Assembly (NCBI RefSeq): GCF_004137085.1
Contig: NZ_QYBC01000007.1
Span: 186,001-250,000, forward strand
Length of the DNA: 64,000 bases
DNA from: Lichenibacterium ramalinae
GTDB taxonomy: Bacteria > Pseudomonadota > Alphaproteobacteria > Rhizobiales > Beijerinckiaceae
Direction of reading: 5' to 3'
How positions within the stretch are numbered: position 1 is the stretch's first letter; the number at the start of each line of letters is the position of its first letter. The notes beneath the pieces were generated by a model, which made no database searches, had not been told where the DNA came from, and saw only the letters and a program-made list of their open reading frames with translations. The translations under genes were made by a program, and so were the position numbers. Positions 1 to 7,260 of the stretch are shown here, piece after piece.

Positions 1-1
1 C

Positions 2-1681
2 GTGGCCTATCTGCGCATGCAGCCCATCGTGGTGACGCTGGCCACGATGTTCATCGTGCAGGGCATCACGCTGCTGGTCGCCGACAAGCCGGGCGGGGCC
101 ATCGCGCCGGAATTCGTGGCGGCGCTGACCGGCGACGCCGTGCCGGGATGGCTCCCGGCGCCCGTCGTGGTGGTGGCGGCGGCGGCGCTGGTGTGGTGGC
201 TGGCGCGCAACACGCGCTTCGGGGTCTCGCTCTACGCGGTCGGCAGCGACGAGGACGCCGCCTTCGCGGCGGGCGTGGCGACGCGATGGGCGAAGCTCCG
301 CGCCTACGTGATGGCGGGCCTGTTCTACGGCGCCGCCGGCGCCTTCGTGTCGGCCCAGACGGGCTCGGCGGACCCGCTCGTGGGCCGCGCCATGCTGCTC
401 GAGATCTTCGCCGCCGTGGCGTTGGGCGGCACCGCGCTGGGCGGCGGGCGGGGCGGTGCCATGGGCTCCATCATCGGCGCCTATACGCTGATGATCGCCG
501 TCAACGTCCTGCTCGTGCTGAACGTACCGGCCTTCTACAGTTCGGTGGCCGAGGGCGCCCTGCTGATCCTGGCGGTGCTGGGCGGCTCGGCCGGGCGCCG
601 CTCGCCGCTGGCCGCCCATGTCCGGCTCGCCCTCCTCGCCCTCGAGGCTCGCCGCACCGGCACGTCGGCGGCGCGCCACCGCTCCCCGCCCGCGCGCCCG
701 CGCCTGCCCGACGCACCGCGCCGGACATCCGAAGCCGCGCCGCCGGGCTGGGTCGCCCGGAACCGGAAGACGCTGGCCTACGTGCTGCCCGCCTATGCCG
801 GCCTCGCGCTCGTCCTGCTCGCCACCCAGGCCCTGTTCGGCAACACGCTGACCAACCCGGGGTTCTTCAACGCGCTCGTGGTGCTGTCGTCGTTCCTGGC
901 CATCCTGGCCCTGGGGCAGGGCACCGTGATCCTCACCGGCGGGCTCGACCTGTCATTGCCCTGGGTCATCACGCTTGTCGGGATCGTGGTGGCGGGATCG
1001 GTGCGCGGCTCCGACGCCGCCGCGCTCTGGGCCGTGCCCCTGGGGCTGGCGCTGGGCACGGCGGTCGGTGCGCTCAACGGCCTCGGCATCGTGCTCTTCG
1101 GCCTGCCGCCGATCGTCATGACGCTGGCCATGAACGGCATCCTGCAGGGCGCCGCCCTGGTCTACAGCGGCGGCACGCCGGACGGCTTCGCCTCGCCGGG
1201 GATGCGATGGATCATGACCGGCCACATCGGCGGCCTGACGCCGGTGGTGGTGGTGGTGGGGGCCTTCGCCGCGGTCGCCACGTTGCTGCTGGGCAGCACC
1301 CTGTTCGGTCGCCGCGTCTACGCGGTCGGAAACAGCCCGCTGGCGGCTCGCTTCAGCGGCGTCGGGGTCGGGGCGACGCTGATGGGCGCCTATGCGCTGT
1401 CGGGGTTCTGCGCCGCGCTGGTCGGCATCCTGCTGGCGAGCTTCAGCGGCCAGGCGAGCCTCGGCATGGGCGACGAATACCTGCTGCCCTCCATCGCCGC
1501 CGTGGTGGTGGGGGGCAGCCTCATCACGGGCGGACGCGGCCACTACCTCGGCATGCTGGGCGGCGTGCTGCTGTTGACGGCGCTCTCGACGCTGCTGTCC
1601 GGCACCATGCTGCCCCATGCCGTGCGCGACATCGTCTTCGGCCTCGTCGTGCTCGGCGCCGTTCTGGCCCTGCGCGATTGA
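2..1681 (+). CDS. Sugar ABC transporter permease, two fused permease domains (5' end outside window)
   Basis: This is an inner-membrane permease of the ribose/galactose type (BPD_transp_2 family) for a carbohydrate ABC importer. The reading frame is open to the window edge, so the true start probably lies upstream and the GTG at 2 is only the first in-window candidate. Two homologous halves are visible. Residues about 1-200 end in the hallmark GGTALGGGRGGAMGS loop and closing helices. A Pro/Arg-rich linker follows (about 200-250), then a complete second permease (about 255-559) with its own IALGQGTVILTGGLDLSLP segment and GGSLITGGRG loop. Such importers normally use two separate permease polypeptides, so this is a fusion. 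The matching ATPase and binding protein should lie just upstream of the window. The catabolic genes downstream (SDR, dehydrogenase, BKACE, lactonase) follow on the same strand and probably use the imported substrate. The family is certain; the substrate is unknown. Confidence 0.85.
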   Translation: MAYLRMQPIVVTLATMFIVQGITLLVADKPGGAIAPEFVAALTGDAVPGWLPAPVVVVAAAALVWWLARNTRFGVSLYAVGSDEDAAFAAGVATRWAKLRAYVMAGLFYGAAGAFVSAQTGSADPLVGRAMLLEIFAAVALGGTALGGGRGGAMGSIIGAYTLMIAVNVLLVLNVPAFYSSVAEGALLILAVLGGSAGRRSPLAAHVRLALLALEARRTGTSAARHRSPPARPRLPDAPRRTSEAAPPGWVARNRKTLAYVLPAYAGLALVLLATQALFGNTLTNPGFFNALVVLSSFLAILALGQGTVILTGGLDLSLPWVITLVGIVVAGSVRGSDAAALWAVPLGLALGTAVGALNGLGIVLFGLPPIVMTLAMNGILQGAALVYSGGTPDGFASPGMRWIMTGHIGGLTPVVVVVGAFAAVATLLLGSTLFGRRVYAVGNSPLAARFSGVGVGATLMGAYALSGFCAALVGILLASFSGQASLGMGDEYLLPSIAAVVVGGSLITGGRGHYLGMLGGVLLLTALSTLLSGTMLPHAVRDIVFGLVVLGAVLALRD

Positions 1682-1758
1682 CGCTCCGGCCCCCACCGCC
1701 GGCAGCCCCACCCCGGGGCGGCCGCATCGACCCGATCGAAACCACGAGGACGCGACCC

Positions 1759-2535
1759 ATGACGGCGAGGCCAGCGGAAGGATTGAGGGTTCTGGTGACG
1801 GCGGGCGCGGCGGGGATCGGCGGCGCCATAACGGCGGCGCTGGCCGCGGCCGGCGCGACCGTGCATGTCTGCGACGTCGCCGAGGCTGCCCTGGCGCAGT
1901 GCCGGGCCGCCCTGCCGGAGGTCGGCACCACGATCGCCGACGTCTCGGACGAGGCCGCTGTGGACCGGTTGTTCGGCGAGGTCGAGGCGCGGCTCGGCGG
2001 GCTCGACGTCCTGGTCAACAACGCCGGCATCGCGGGGCCGACCGGCGCCGTCGAGGACATCTCGGTCGCCGACTGGCGCCGTTGCCTGGACATCGACCTC
2101 ACCGGCCAGTTCCTCTGCGCCCGTCGCGCCGTGCCGCTCATCAAGGCCGCGGGCGGGGGCGCCATCGTCAACATGTCGTCCTCGGCCGGGCGCTTCGGCT
2201 ACGCGTTCCGCACCCCCTATGCGGCGGCGAAATGGGGCGTGATCGGCTTCACCCAGAGCCTCGCCAAGGAACTCGGGCCCGCCAACATCCGCGTCAACGC
2301 CATCCTGCCCGGCATCATCCGGGGACCCCGGATGGAGGGCGTGATCCGCGACCGCGCCGCACAGGTCGGCGTGCCGTACGACGCCATGGAGCAACAGTAT
2401 CTCGAGCGCATCTCGCTGCGCCGCATGACCGACCCCGAGGATGTCGCCGCCATGGTGGTCTTCCTGGTTTCGCCCGCGGGGCGCAACCTGTCGGGCCAGT
2501 CGCTCGGGGTCGACGGCAACGTCGAGTCGCTCTGA
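1759..2535 (+). CDS. Short-chain dehydrogenase/reductase (SDR)
   Basis: 258-residue classical SDR, an NAD(P)-dependent oxidoreductase of alcohols or sugars. The cofactor motif TAGAAGIG lies at about 14-21, NNAG at 87-90, and the catalytic set is Ser141/142, Tyr154, Lys158 (YAAAK). The open frame extends far upstream, but that extension only overlaps the permease in another frame. ATG 1759 gives the canonical SDR N-terminus and sits 77 bp after the permease stop. It is followed closely by a 3-hydroxyacid dehydrogenase, a BKACE enzyme and an SMP-30 lactonase. The plausible role is therefore oxidation of a sugar to a lactone, or of a sugar acid. The exact substrate is inference. Confidence 0.9.
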   Translation: MTARPAEGLRVLVTAGAAGIGGAITAALAAAGATVHVCDVAEAALAQCRAALPEVGTTIADVSDEAAVDRLFGEVEARLGGLDVLVNNAGIAGPTGAVEDISVADWRRCLDIDLTGQFLCARRAVPLIKAAGGGAIVNMSSSAGRFGYAFRTPYAAAKWGVIGFTQSLAKELGPANIRVNAILPGIIRGPRMEGVIRDRAAQVGVPYDAMEQQYLERISLRRMTDPEDVAAMVVFLVSPAGRNLSGQSLGVDGNVESL

Positions 2536-2559
2536 AGCGCCGTGAACAGGGAGAAGCGC

Positions 2560-3504
2560 ATGAAGACCGCCATCGTGGGTTCGGGGTTCGTCGGGCGGGC
2601 CTGGGCCATCAGCTTCGCCCGGGCGGGGCACGAGGTGGCGCTGTGGGACGCCGATCCCGCGGCGCTGCCCGCGGCGCTCGACTACATCGCGACCGTGCTG
2701 CCGAACCTGGCCGCCGAGGGCCTCCTCGGCGGCCAGGAGCCCGGCGCCGTCCTGGCGCGCCTGCGGCCCACGGCCGAGCTCGCCGAGGCCCTTGCCGAGG
2801 TGGACCACGTTCAGGAGAACACGCCCGAGCGGGTCGAGGTGAAGCGCCAGGTCTTCCAGGACCTCGACGCCCTCGCGCCGCCCGGCGCCGTGCTGGCGAG
2901 TTCGACCTCCGCGCTGCTGCCGTCGCGCTTCGTCGAACACGTCCCCGGCCGGGCCCGCTGCCTCGTGTGCCACCCCATCAACCCGCCCTATCTCGTCCCC
3001 GCCGTCGAGGTCTGCCCCTCGCCCTGGACCGCGCCCGAGACCGTGGCGCGCGCCGCCGACTTCATGCGCGGCTGCGGGCAGGCGCCCCTCGTGATGAAGC
3101 GCGAGATCGAGGGTTTCATCATGAACCGCCTGCAGGGGGCGCTGCTGGAGGAAGCCTTCCGCCTCGTCGCCGACGGGGTGGCGGGCGTCGAGGACGTCGA
3201 CATCGGCCTGCGTGACGGCCTGGCGCTGCGCTGGTCCTTCATGGGGCCGTTCGAAACCATCGACCTCAACGCGCCGGGCGGCGTGCGCGACTACGCGGCC
3301 CGCTACCAGGGCATCTACGAGGCGATCTTCCCTTCGGTGCAGCGGCGGGTCGACTGGACCGGGCCGGTGATGGATGCGGTGGAGGCCGAGCGGGCCGGGC
3401 AGCTGCCGCGCGACGCCCTCGACGAACGCCAGCGCTGGCGCGACCGCCGCCTCATGGCGCTGCTCGCCCACAAGCGCCGGGCCGCCACCGACATCGGACA
3501 GTGA
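2560..3504 (+). CDS. 3-hydroxyacyl-CoA dehydrogenase-family NAD-dependent dehydrogenase (L-gulonate/carnitine dehydrogenase-like)
   Basis: 314-residue soluble dehydrogenase. The Rossmann motif GSGFVGRAW is at 7-15, SSTS at 114-117 and the catalytic HPINPP element has its His at 138, followed by the C-terminal helical domain. Stand-alone proteins of this length are typically L-gulonate 3-dehydrogenase (lambda-crystallin), carnitine 3-dehydrogenase or hydroxybutyryl-CoA dehydrogenase. A GTG at 2542 is possible, but ATG 2560 follows a GGGAGAAG ribosome-binding site and starts directly at the beta strand (MKTAIVG). The gene directly precedes a BKACE gene. In the known carnitine route the same pair oxidises carnitine to 3-dehydrocarnitine and cleaves it. 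Here the lactonase and sugar importer make a 3-hydroxy sugar acid an equally good substrate (inference). Confidence 0.85.
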   Translation: MKTAIVGSGFVGRAWAISFARAGHEVALWDADPAALPAALDYIATVLPNLAAEGLLGGQEPGAVLARLRPTAELAEALAEVDHVQENTPERVEVKRQVFQDLDALAPPGAVLASSTSALLPSRFVEHVPGRARCLVCHPINPPYLVPAVEVCPSPWTAPETVARAADFMRGCGQAPLVMKREIEGFIMNRLQGALLEEAFRLVADGVAGVEDVDIGLRDGLALRWSFMGPFETIDLNAPGGVRDYAARYQGIYEAIFPSVQRRVDWTGPVMDAVEAERAGQLPRDALDERQRWRDRRLMALLAHKRRAATDIGQ

Positions 3505-3515
3505 GGACAGGCACC

Positions 3516-4448
3516 ATGGCAGACGCCAAGAAGGTCATCATCTCCTGCGCCGTGACGGGCGCCATCCACACGCCGTCGATGTCGCCGCACCTCCCGGTCA
3601 CGGCCGACGAGATCGTCGAGGCCGCCGTCGGGGCCGCCGAGGCCGGGGCCGCCATCGTGCATCTCCACGCCCGCAACCCCGAGACCGGCGCGCCCGACCA
3701 GTCGCCGGAGGGTTTCGCCGCCTTCCTGCCCCGCATCAAGGCCCGCAGCGACGCCGTCATCAACATCACGACGGGCGGCGCCCCCACCATGACGGTCGAG
3801 GAGCGGGTGCGCCCGGCCGAAACCTTCAAGCCGGAACTCGCCTCCCTCAACCTCGGCTCGATGAACTTCGGCCTGTTCGGCATGCTGGGCCGCTTCGGCG
3901 ACAGCCTGAAGCACGAGTGGGAGCGCGGCTACCTGTCCAACAAGGACATCGTCTTCCGCAACACCTTCGGGCAGATCGAATACATCCTCGACGCCTGTTC
4001 CAAGAACGGCACCCGGTTCGAGTTCGAGTGCTACGACACGGCGCATCTCCACAACCTGAAATACTTCGTCGACCGCGGCCTCGTGACGGCACCGCTGTTC
4101 ATCCAGACGGTCTTCGGGCTGCAGGGCGGCATCGGCGCGCATCCCGACGAGGTCATGCACATGCGCCGCACGGCGGATCGGCTGTTCGGCGACAGCTACC
4201 GCTGGTCGGTGCTCGGCGCCGGCCGGAACCAGATGCCGGTCGCCACCATGGCGGCCGCCATGGGGGCCAACGTCCGGGTCGGGCTGGAGGACAGCCTGTG
4301 GATCGGCCCGGGCCGCTACGCGACGAGCAACGCCCAGCAGGTGACGCGCGTGCGCGGCATCCTGGAAGGGCTCGGCCTCGCGATCGCGACCCCCGACGAG
4401 GCGCGCGCCATGCTGGGCCTCAAGGGCGGCGCCGAGGTCGGGTTCTGA
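3516..4448 (+). CDS. Beta-keto acid cleavage enzyme (BKACE, DUF849 family)
   Basis: 310-residue TIM-barrel metalloenzyme. The family (first known as Kce, 3-keto-5-aminohexanoate cleavage enzyme) transfers acetyl-CoA chemistry onto beta-keto acids, releasing acetoacetate and a new acyl-CoA. The Zn-binding HLHAR pair (His49, His51) is present, along with NITTGG, the GRNQ turn near 242 and a late acidic ligand region (RVGLEDS). ATG 3516 is 11 bp after the preceding stop with GGACAGG before it; a GTG at 3501 overlaps the previous stop and is less likely. The position after a 3-hydroxyacid dehydrogenase supports a role in cleaving the 3-keto acid that enzyme makes. The acyl side chain specificity cannot be read here. 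Confidence 0.9.
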   Translation: MADAKKVIISCAVTGAIHTPSMSPHLPVTADEIVEAAVGAAEAGAAIVHLHARNPETGAPDQSPEGFAAFLPRIKARSDAVINITTGGAPTMTVEERVRPAETFKPELASLNLGSMNFGLFGMLGRFGDSLKHEWERGYLSNKDIVFRNTFGQIEYILDACSKNGTRFEFECYDTAHLHNLKYFVDRGLVTAPLFIQTVFGLQGGIGAHPDEVMHMRRTADRLFGDSYRWSVLGAGRNQMPVATMAAAMGANVRVGLEDSLWIGPGRYATSNAQQVTRVRGILEGLGLAIATPDEARAMLGLKGGAEVGF

Positions 4449-4489
4449 CGACATCCGAGGCAGGGCAGGGCAGGGGAGGGGAGGGGCGC

Positions 4490-5365
4490 ATGCGCATCGA
4501 AGTGCTGGTCGACGTCAAGACGACCTTGGGCGAGGGTCCCCTGTGGGACGTCGAGGAACAGCGGCTCTACTGGATCGACAGTTTCGACGGCCGCGTCTTC
4601 CGCGCCACGGCGGACGGGCGCGAGGTCCGCGCCTGGGACGTGCCGCAGAAGATCGGCTCGATGTGCCTGAGGCGGGACGGCGGCGCCATCGTGTCGCTGC
4701 AGCGCGGGTTCCACACGCTCGACTTCAAGACCGGCGTCGTCGCGCCTCTCTACGACCCCGAGCCGGGCCTGCCGCAGAACCGGCTCAACGACGGCAAGGT
4801 CGACCGCCAGGGCCGCTTCGTGGCGGGCTCCATGGACACGATGGAGGAGGGGCCGAGCGGGGCGCTCTACCGGGTCGACCCCGACCTCAGCGTCCATACG
4901 CTCGACCGGAACATCATCTGCTCCAACGGGCCCTGCTGGAGCCCGGACGGCGCGACCTTCTACTTCGCCGACACCTGGTCGGGCGAGATCTGGGCCTACG
5001 ACTACGATGTCGGGACCGGCGCCGTGTCGAACCGCCGGACCTTCGCCAGGGTGGACCGTTCGCGCGGCGGCGCCGCCGACGGCGCGACGGTCGACGCCGA
5101 GGGCTTCCTCTGGAACGCGCTGGTCTACGATGGCCGCCTGGTGCGCTACGCGCCGGACGGCACGGTCGACCGCATCATCGCGATGCCGGTCAAGAAAGTG
5201 ACCAGCGTGATGTTCGGCGGTCCCGACCTCGACGTGCTCTACGTGACGTCCATGGCCAAGCCGCCGTTGCCGCGCTTTCCCGACGACGGTCCGCTGCGCG
5301 GCAGCCTCTTCGCCATCCACGATCTCGGCGTCAGGGGCCTGCCGGAGATGCGCTTCGCGGGCTGA
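4490..5365 (+). CDS. SMP-30/gluconolactonase family lactonase
   Basis: 291-residue six-bladed beta-propeller metal-dependent lactonase, which hydrolyses sugar lactones to sugar acids. The metal ligands expected for the family are visible: Glu15 in GEGPLW, Asn100/Asp101 in RLNDGK, Asn146 in SNGPCWSPDG and Asp198 in ADGATVDAEG. ATG 4490 is preceded by a long purine run (GGGGAGGGGAGGGG) that serves as ribosome-binding site. It is the last gene of the set beginning with the permease. SDR plus lactonase is the classic dehydrogenase/lactonase pair of oxidative sugar catabolism, with the two middle genes acting on the resulting acid (inference). A GC-rich hairpin follows it. Confidence 0.9.
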   Translation: MRIEVLVDVKTTLGEGPLWDVEEQRLYWIDSFDGRVFRATADGREVRAWDVPQKIGSMCLRRDGGAIVSLQRGFHTLDFKTGVVAPLYDPEPGLPQNRLNDGKVDRQGRFVAGSMDTMEEGPSGALYRVDPDLSVHTLDRNIICSNGPCWSPDGATFYFADTWSGEIWAYDYDVGTGAVSNRRTFARVDRSRGGAADGATVDAEGFLWNALVYDGRLVRYAPDGTVDRIIAMPVKKVTSVMFGGPDLDVLYVTSMAKPPLPRFPDDGPLRGSLFAIHDLGVRGLPEMRFAG

Positions 5366-5384
5366 CCGCCGGACCCTCGAGGCC

Positions 5385-5406
5385 GCGGGCCGGCGTCCCG
5401 GCCCGC
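5385..5406 (+). terminator. GC-rich hairpin after the sugar-acid operon
   Basis: Perfect 9-bp stem GCGGGCCGG / CCGGCCCGC (5385-5393 and 5398-5406) with a 4-nt CGTC loop, 20 bp past the lactonase stop. No T-run follows, so it is only a possible transcription end or 3' stabiliser. Confidence 0.4.
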
Positions 5407-5568
5407 CCCGAAGCCCCGTCCCTCGACGGGCATGTCGACGGAGCGCGCCGCCCCGCCTTGGAAACGCTCCAATGTGGGCTAGGCTGGCCGCGAAAGACGG
5501 CGACCGGCGCCGGCCCGCGGCGGATCGCGGTCCGCCGGGTCGCCGCGATGCAGCCCGCGGAGGCAGTC

Positions 5569-6231
5569 ATGGCGAACCACCACGGCGACGACGGTCCGGC
5601 CTCCGTCAGTCGAAGGCGGTTCCTCGGCGCCACCGCCTCCACGGCGGCCCTGCCGCTCATGGCCTCCACGGCGGCCCTGCCGCTCATGGGCGGCGCCGCG
5701 GCGGCGGAGGTCGCCCTGCTGGCAGCCGCGCCGAACCTGTCGCCCCCCGATCTGCAGGCCCCCGTCGACATGCGGCTGTCGATCAACGGCAGCCCCCACC
5801 GGCTGGGCCTCGACGTGCGCACCACGCTGCTCGACGCGTTGCGCGAGCACATCGGCCTCACCGGGTCCAAGAAGGGCTGCGACCACGGCCAGTGCGGCGC
5901 CTGCACGGTGCACGTCGACGGCCGGAGGACGCTGGCCTGCCTGACGCTCGCCGTCGCCGTGCAGGGGCGGGAGGTCACCACGATCGAGGGCCTGGCCCGT
6001 GCCGATGCCCCGCTCCATCCCATGCAGCAGGCCTTCGTCGACCATGACGCCTTCCAGTGCGGCTATTGCACGCCGGGGCAGATCATGTCGGCCATCGGCT
6101 GCGTGAAGGAGGGCCACGCCGACAACGACGACGCCATCCGCGAATACATGAGCGGCAACCTGTGCCGCTGTGCCGCCTATCCCAACATCGTCGCGGCCGT
6201 GCGCCAGGCGAAGACCCGGATGGAGGGCTGA
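5569..6231 (+). CDS. paoA: Periplasmic aldehyde oxidoreductase, [2Fe-2S] subunit with Tat signal (PaoA-like)
   Basis: 220-residue small subunit of a xanthine-oxidase-family molybdenum enzyme; it passes electrons from the Mo and FAD subunits through two [2Fe-2S] clusters. A Tat signal is clear: SRRRFLG at 14-20 followed by an Ala/Leu-rich stretch. Cys104/109/112/124 form the plant-ferredoxin-type cluster and Cys164/167/199/201 the helical-domain cluster, so all eight ligands are present. ATG 5569 is chosen because GGAGG precedes it and the RR motif lies at the right distance; an earlier in-frame ATG at 5548 would only add seven residues. The signal peptide contains a perfect tandem 27-bp duplication (residues 23-31 and 32-40). 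The order Fe-S, FAD, Mo matches paoABC of enterobacteria. Confidence 0.88.
   Translation: MANHHGDDGPASVSRRRFLGATASTAALPLMASTAALPLMGGAAAAEVALLAAAPNLSPPDLQAPVDMRLSINGSPHRLGLDVRTTLLDALREHIGLTGSKKGCDHGQCGACTVHVDGRRTLACLTLAVAVQGREVTTIEGLARADAPLHPMQQAFVDHDAFQCGYCTPGQIMSAIGCVKEGHADNDDAIREYMSGNLCRCAAYPNIVAAVRQAKTRMEG
5635..5688 (+). repeat. Tandem 27-bp duplication inside the Tat signal peptide
   Basis: Two identical 27-bp units (5635-5661, 5662-5688) encode ASTAALPLM twice. The duplication is in frame and lengthens the hydrophobic core of the PaoA-like signal peptide by nine residues. Identity at the DNA level suggests recent slippage. Confidence 0.9.
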
Positions 6232-6235
6232 GCCA

Positions 6236-7258
6236 ATGCGCCCCTTCCTCTACGACCGCGCGGCCTCGGCCGACGGCGCACCAGCCGCCCTGGCGCTTCC
6301 GAAGGACGCGGCCCGCATCCAGGGACGCCTGCCGGCCGAATATCTCGCCGGCGGCACCACGCTGCTCGACCTGATGAAGCTCGACGTGATGCAGCCCGGC
6401 CGCCTGGTCGACATCACGCCGCTCGAACGCCGCGAGGGCGCCATCGCGGTGAGCGACCGGGGGCTGAGGCTCGGCGCCCTCGCCAAGATGTCGGCGGCGG
6501 CCGACCATCCCGAGATCGTCCGGTCCTATCCCGTGCTGGCGCAGAGCCTGACGCTCGCCGCCAGCGCGCAACTGCGCAACATGGCGACGCTCGGCGGCAA
6601 CGTCCTGCAGCGGACGCGCTGCAACTATTTCCGCGACACGGCGTGGACCGCCTGCAACAAGCGCAGCCCCGGCTCGGGCTGCGCCGCGCAGGGCGGCGTC
6701 AATCGCCAGCATGCCGTGCTGGGCACCAGCGCCGACTGCATCGCCACCTATCCGGGCGACTTCGCCCAGGCCCTCATGGCGCTCGACGCTTCGGTGGAGA
6801 TCGCCGGGGCGACGGGCCCCCGCACCATCCCCTTCGCGTCCCTGCACCGGCCGCCCGGGTCGACGCCCGACCGCGAGACCACCCTGGCCCCCGGGGACCT
6901 CATCACCGCGTTGCTGGTGCCGGCCGCGCCCTGGACCCGGCGTTCGCTGTACCTGAAGATCCGAGACCGCCAGTCCTACGAGTTCGCGCTGGCATCGGCG
7001 GCCGTCGCCCTCGACCTGCAGGACGGTGTCGTGCGGCAGGCCCGGATCGCGCTCGGCGGCGTCGCCACGACGCCCTGGCGGGCGCGGGATGCGGAAGCCT
7101 CGCTCGTCGGCCGGCCCGTCACCCCGGAAACCGCCGCCGAGGCGGGCCGCATCGCCTTCGCCGGGGCCCAGCCGCGCCAGCACAACGCCTACAAGGTCGC
7201 GCTCGGTCGCAACACCGTGGCCCGCGCCCTGCTGCAAGCCGCGACGCTGGAGGGCTGA
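6236..7258 (+). CDS. paoB: Aldehyde oxidoreductase FAD-binding subunit with [4Fe-4S] cysteines (PaoB-like)
   Basis: 340-residue FAD subunit of the molybdenum hydroxylase. FAD-binding segments are LAGGTTLLDLMK (38-49) and ATLGGNVLQRTR (117-128). Four cysteines at 129, 140, 149 and 168 lie in the insertion RCNYFRD...CNKR...GSGC...ADC. In enterobacterial PaoB this insertion carries an extra [4Fe-4S] cluster absent from xanthine dehydrogenases, which is why I place this enzyme in the PaoABC group. ATG 6236 lies 4 bp after the Fe-S subunit stop. There is no signal peptide; in this family the FAD and Mo subunits travel with the Tat-tagged small subunit. Confidence 0.87.
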   Translation: MRPFLYDRAASADGAPAALALPKDAARIQGRLPAEYLAGGTTLLDLMKLDVMQPGRLVDITPLERREGAIAVSDRGLRLGALAKMSAAADHPEIVRSYPVLAQSLTLAASAQLRNMATLGGNVLQRTRCNYFRDTAWTACNKRSPGSGCAAQGGVNRQHAVLGTSADCIATYPGDFAQALMALDASVEIAGATGPRTIPFASLHRPPGSTPDRETTLAPGDLITALLVPAAPWTRRSLYLKIRDRQSYEFALASAAVALDLQDGVVRQARIALGGVATTPWRARDAEASLVGRPVTPETAAEAGRIAFAGAQPRQHNAYKVALGRNTVARALLQAATLEG

Positions 7259-7260
7259 CC

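Noticed and set aside
148-1758. Upstream extension of the first SDR frame across the permease gene
   Set aside because: Out-of-frame shadow of the permease; the SDR fold begins at ATG 1759.
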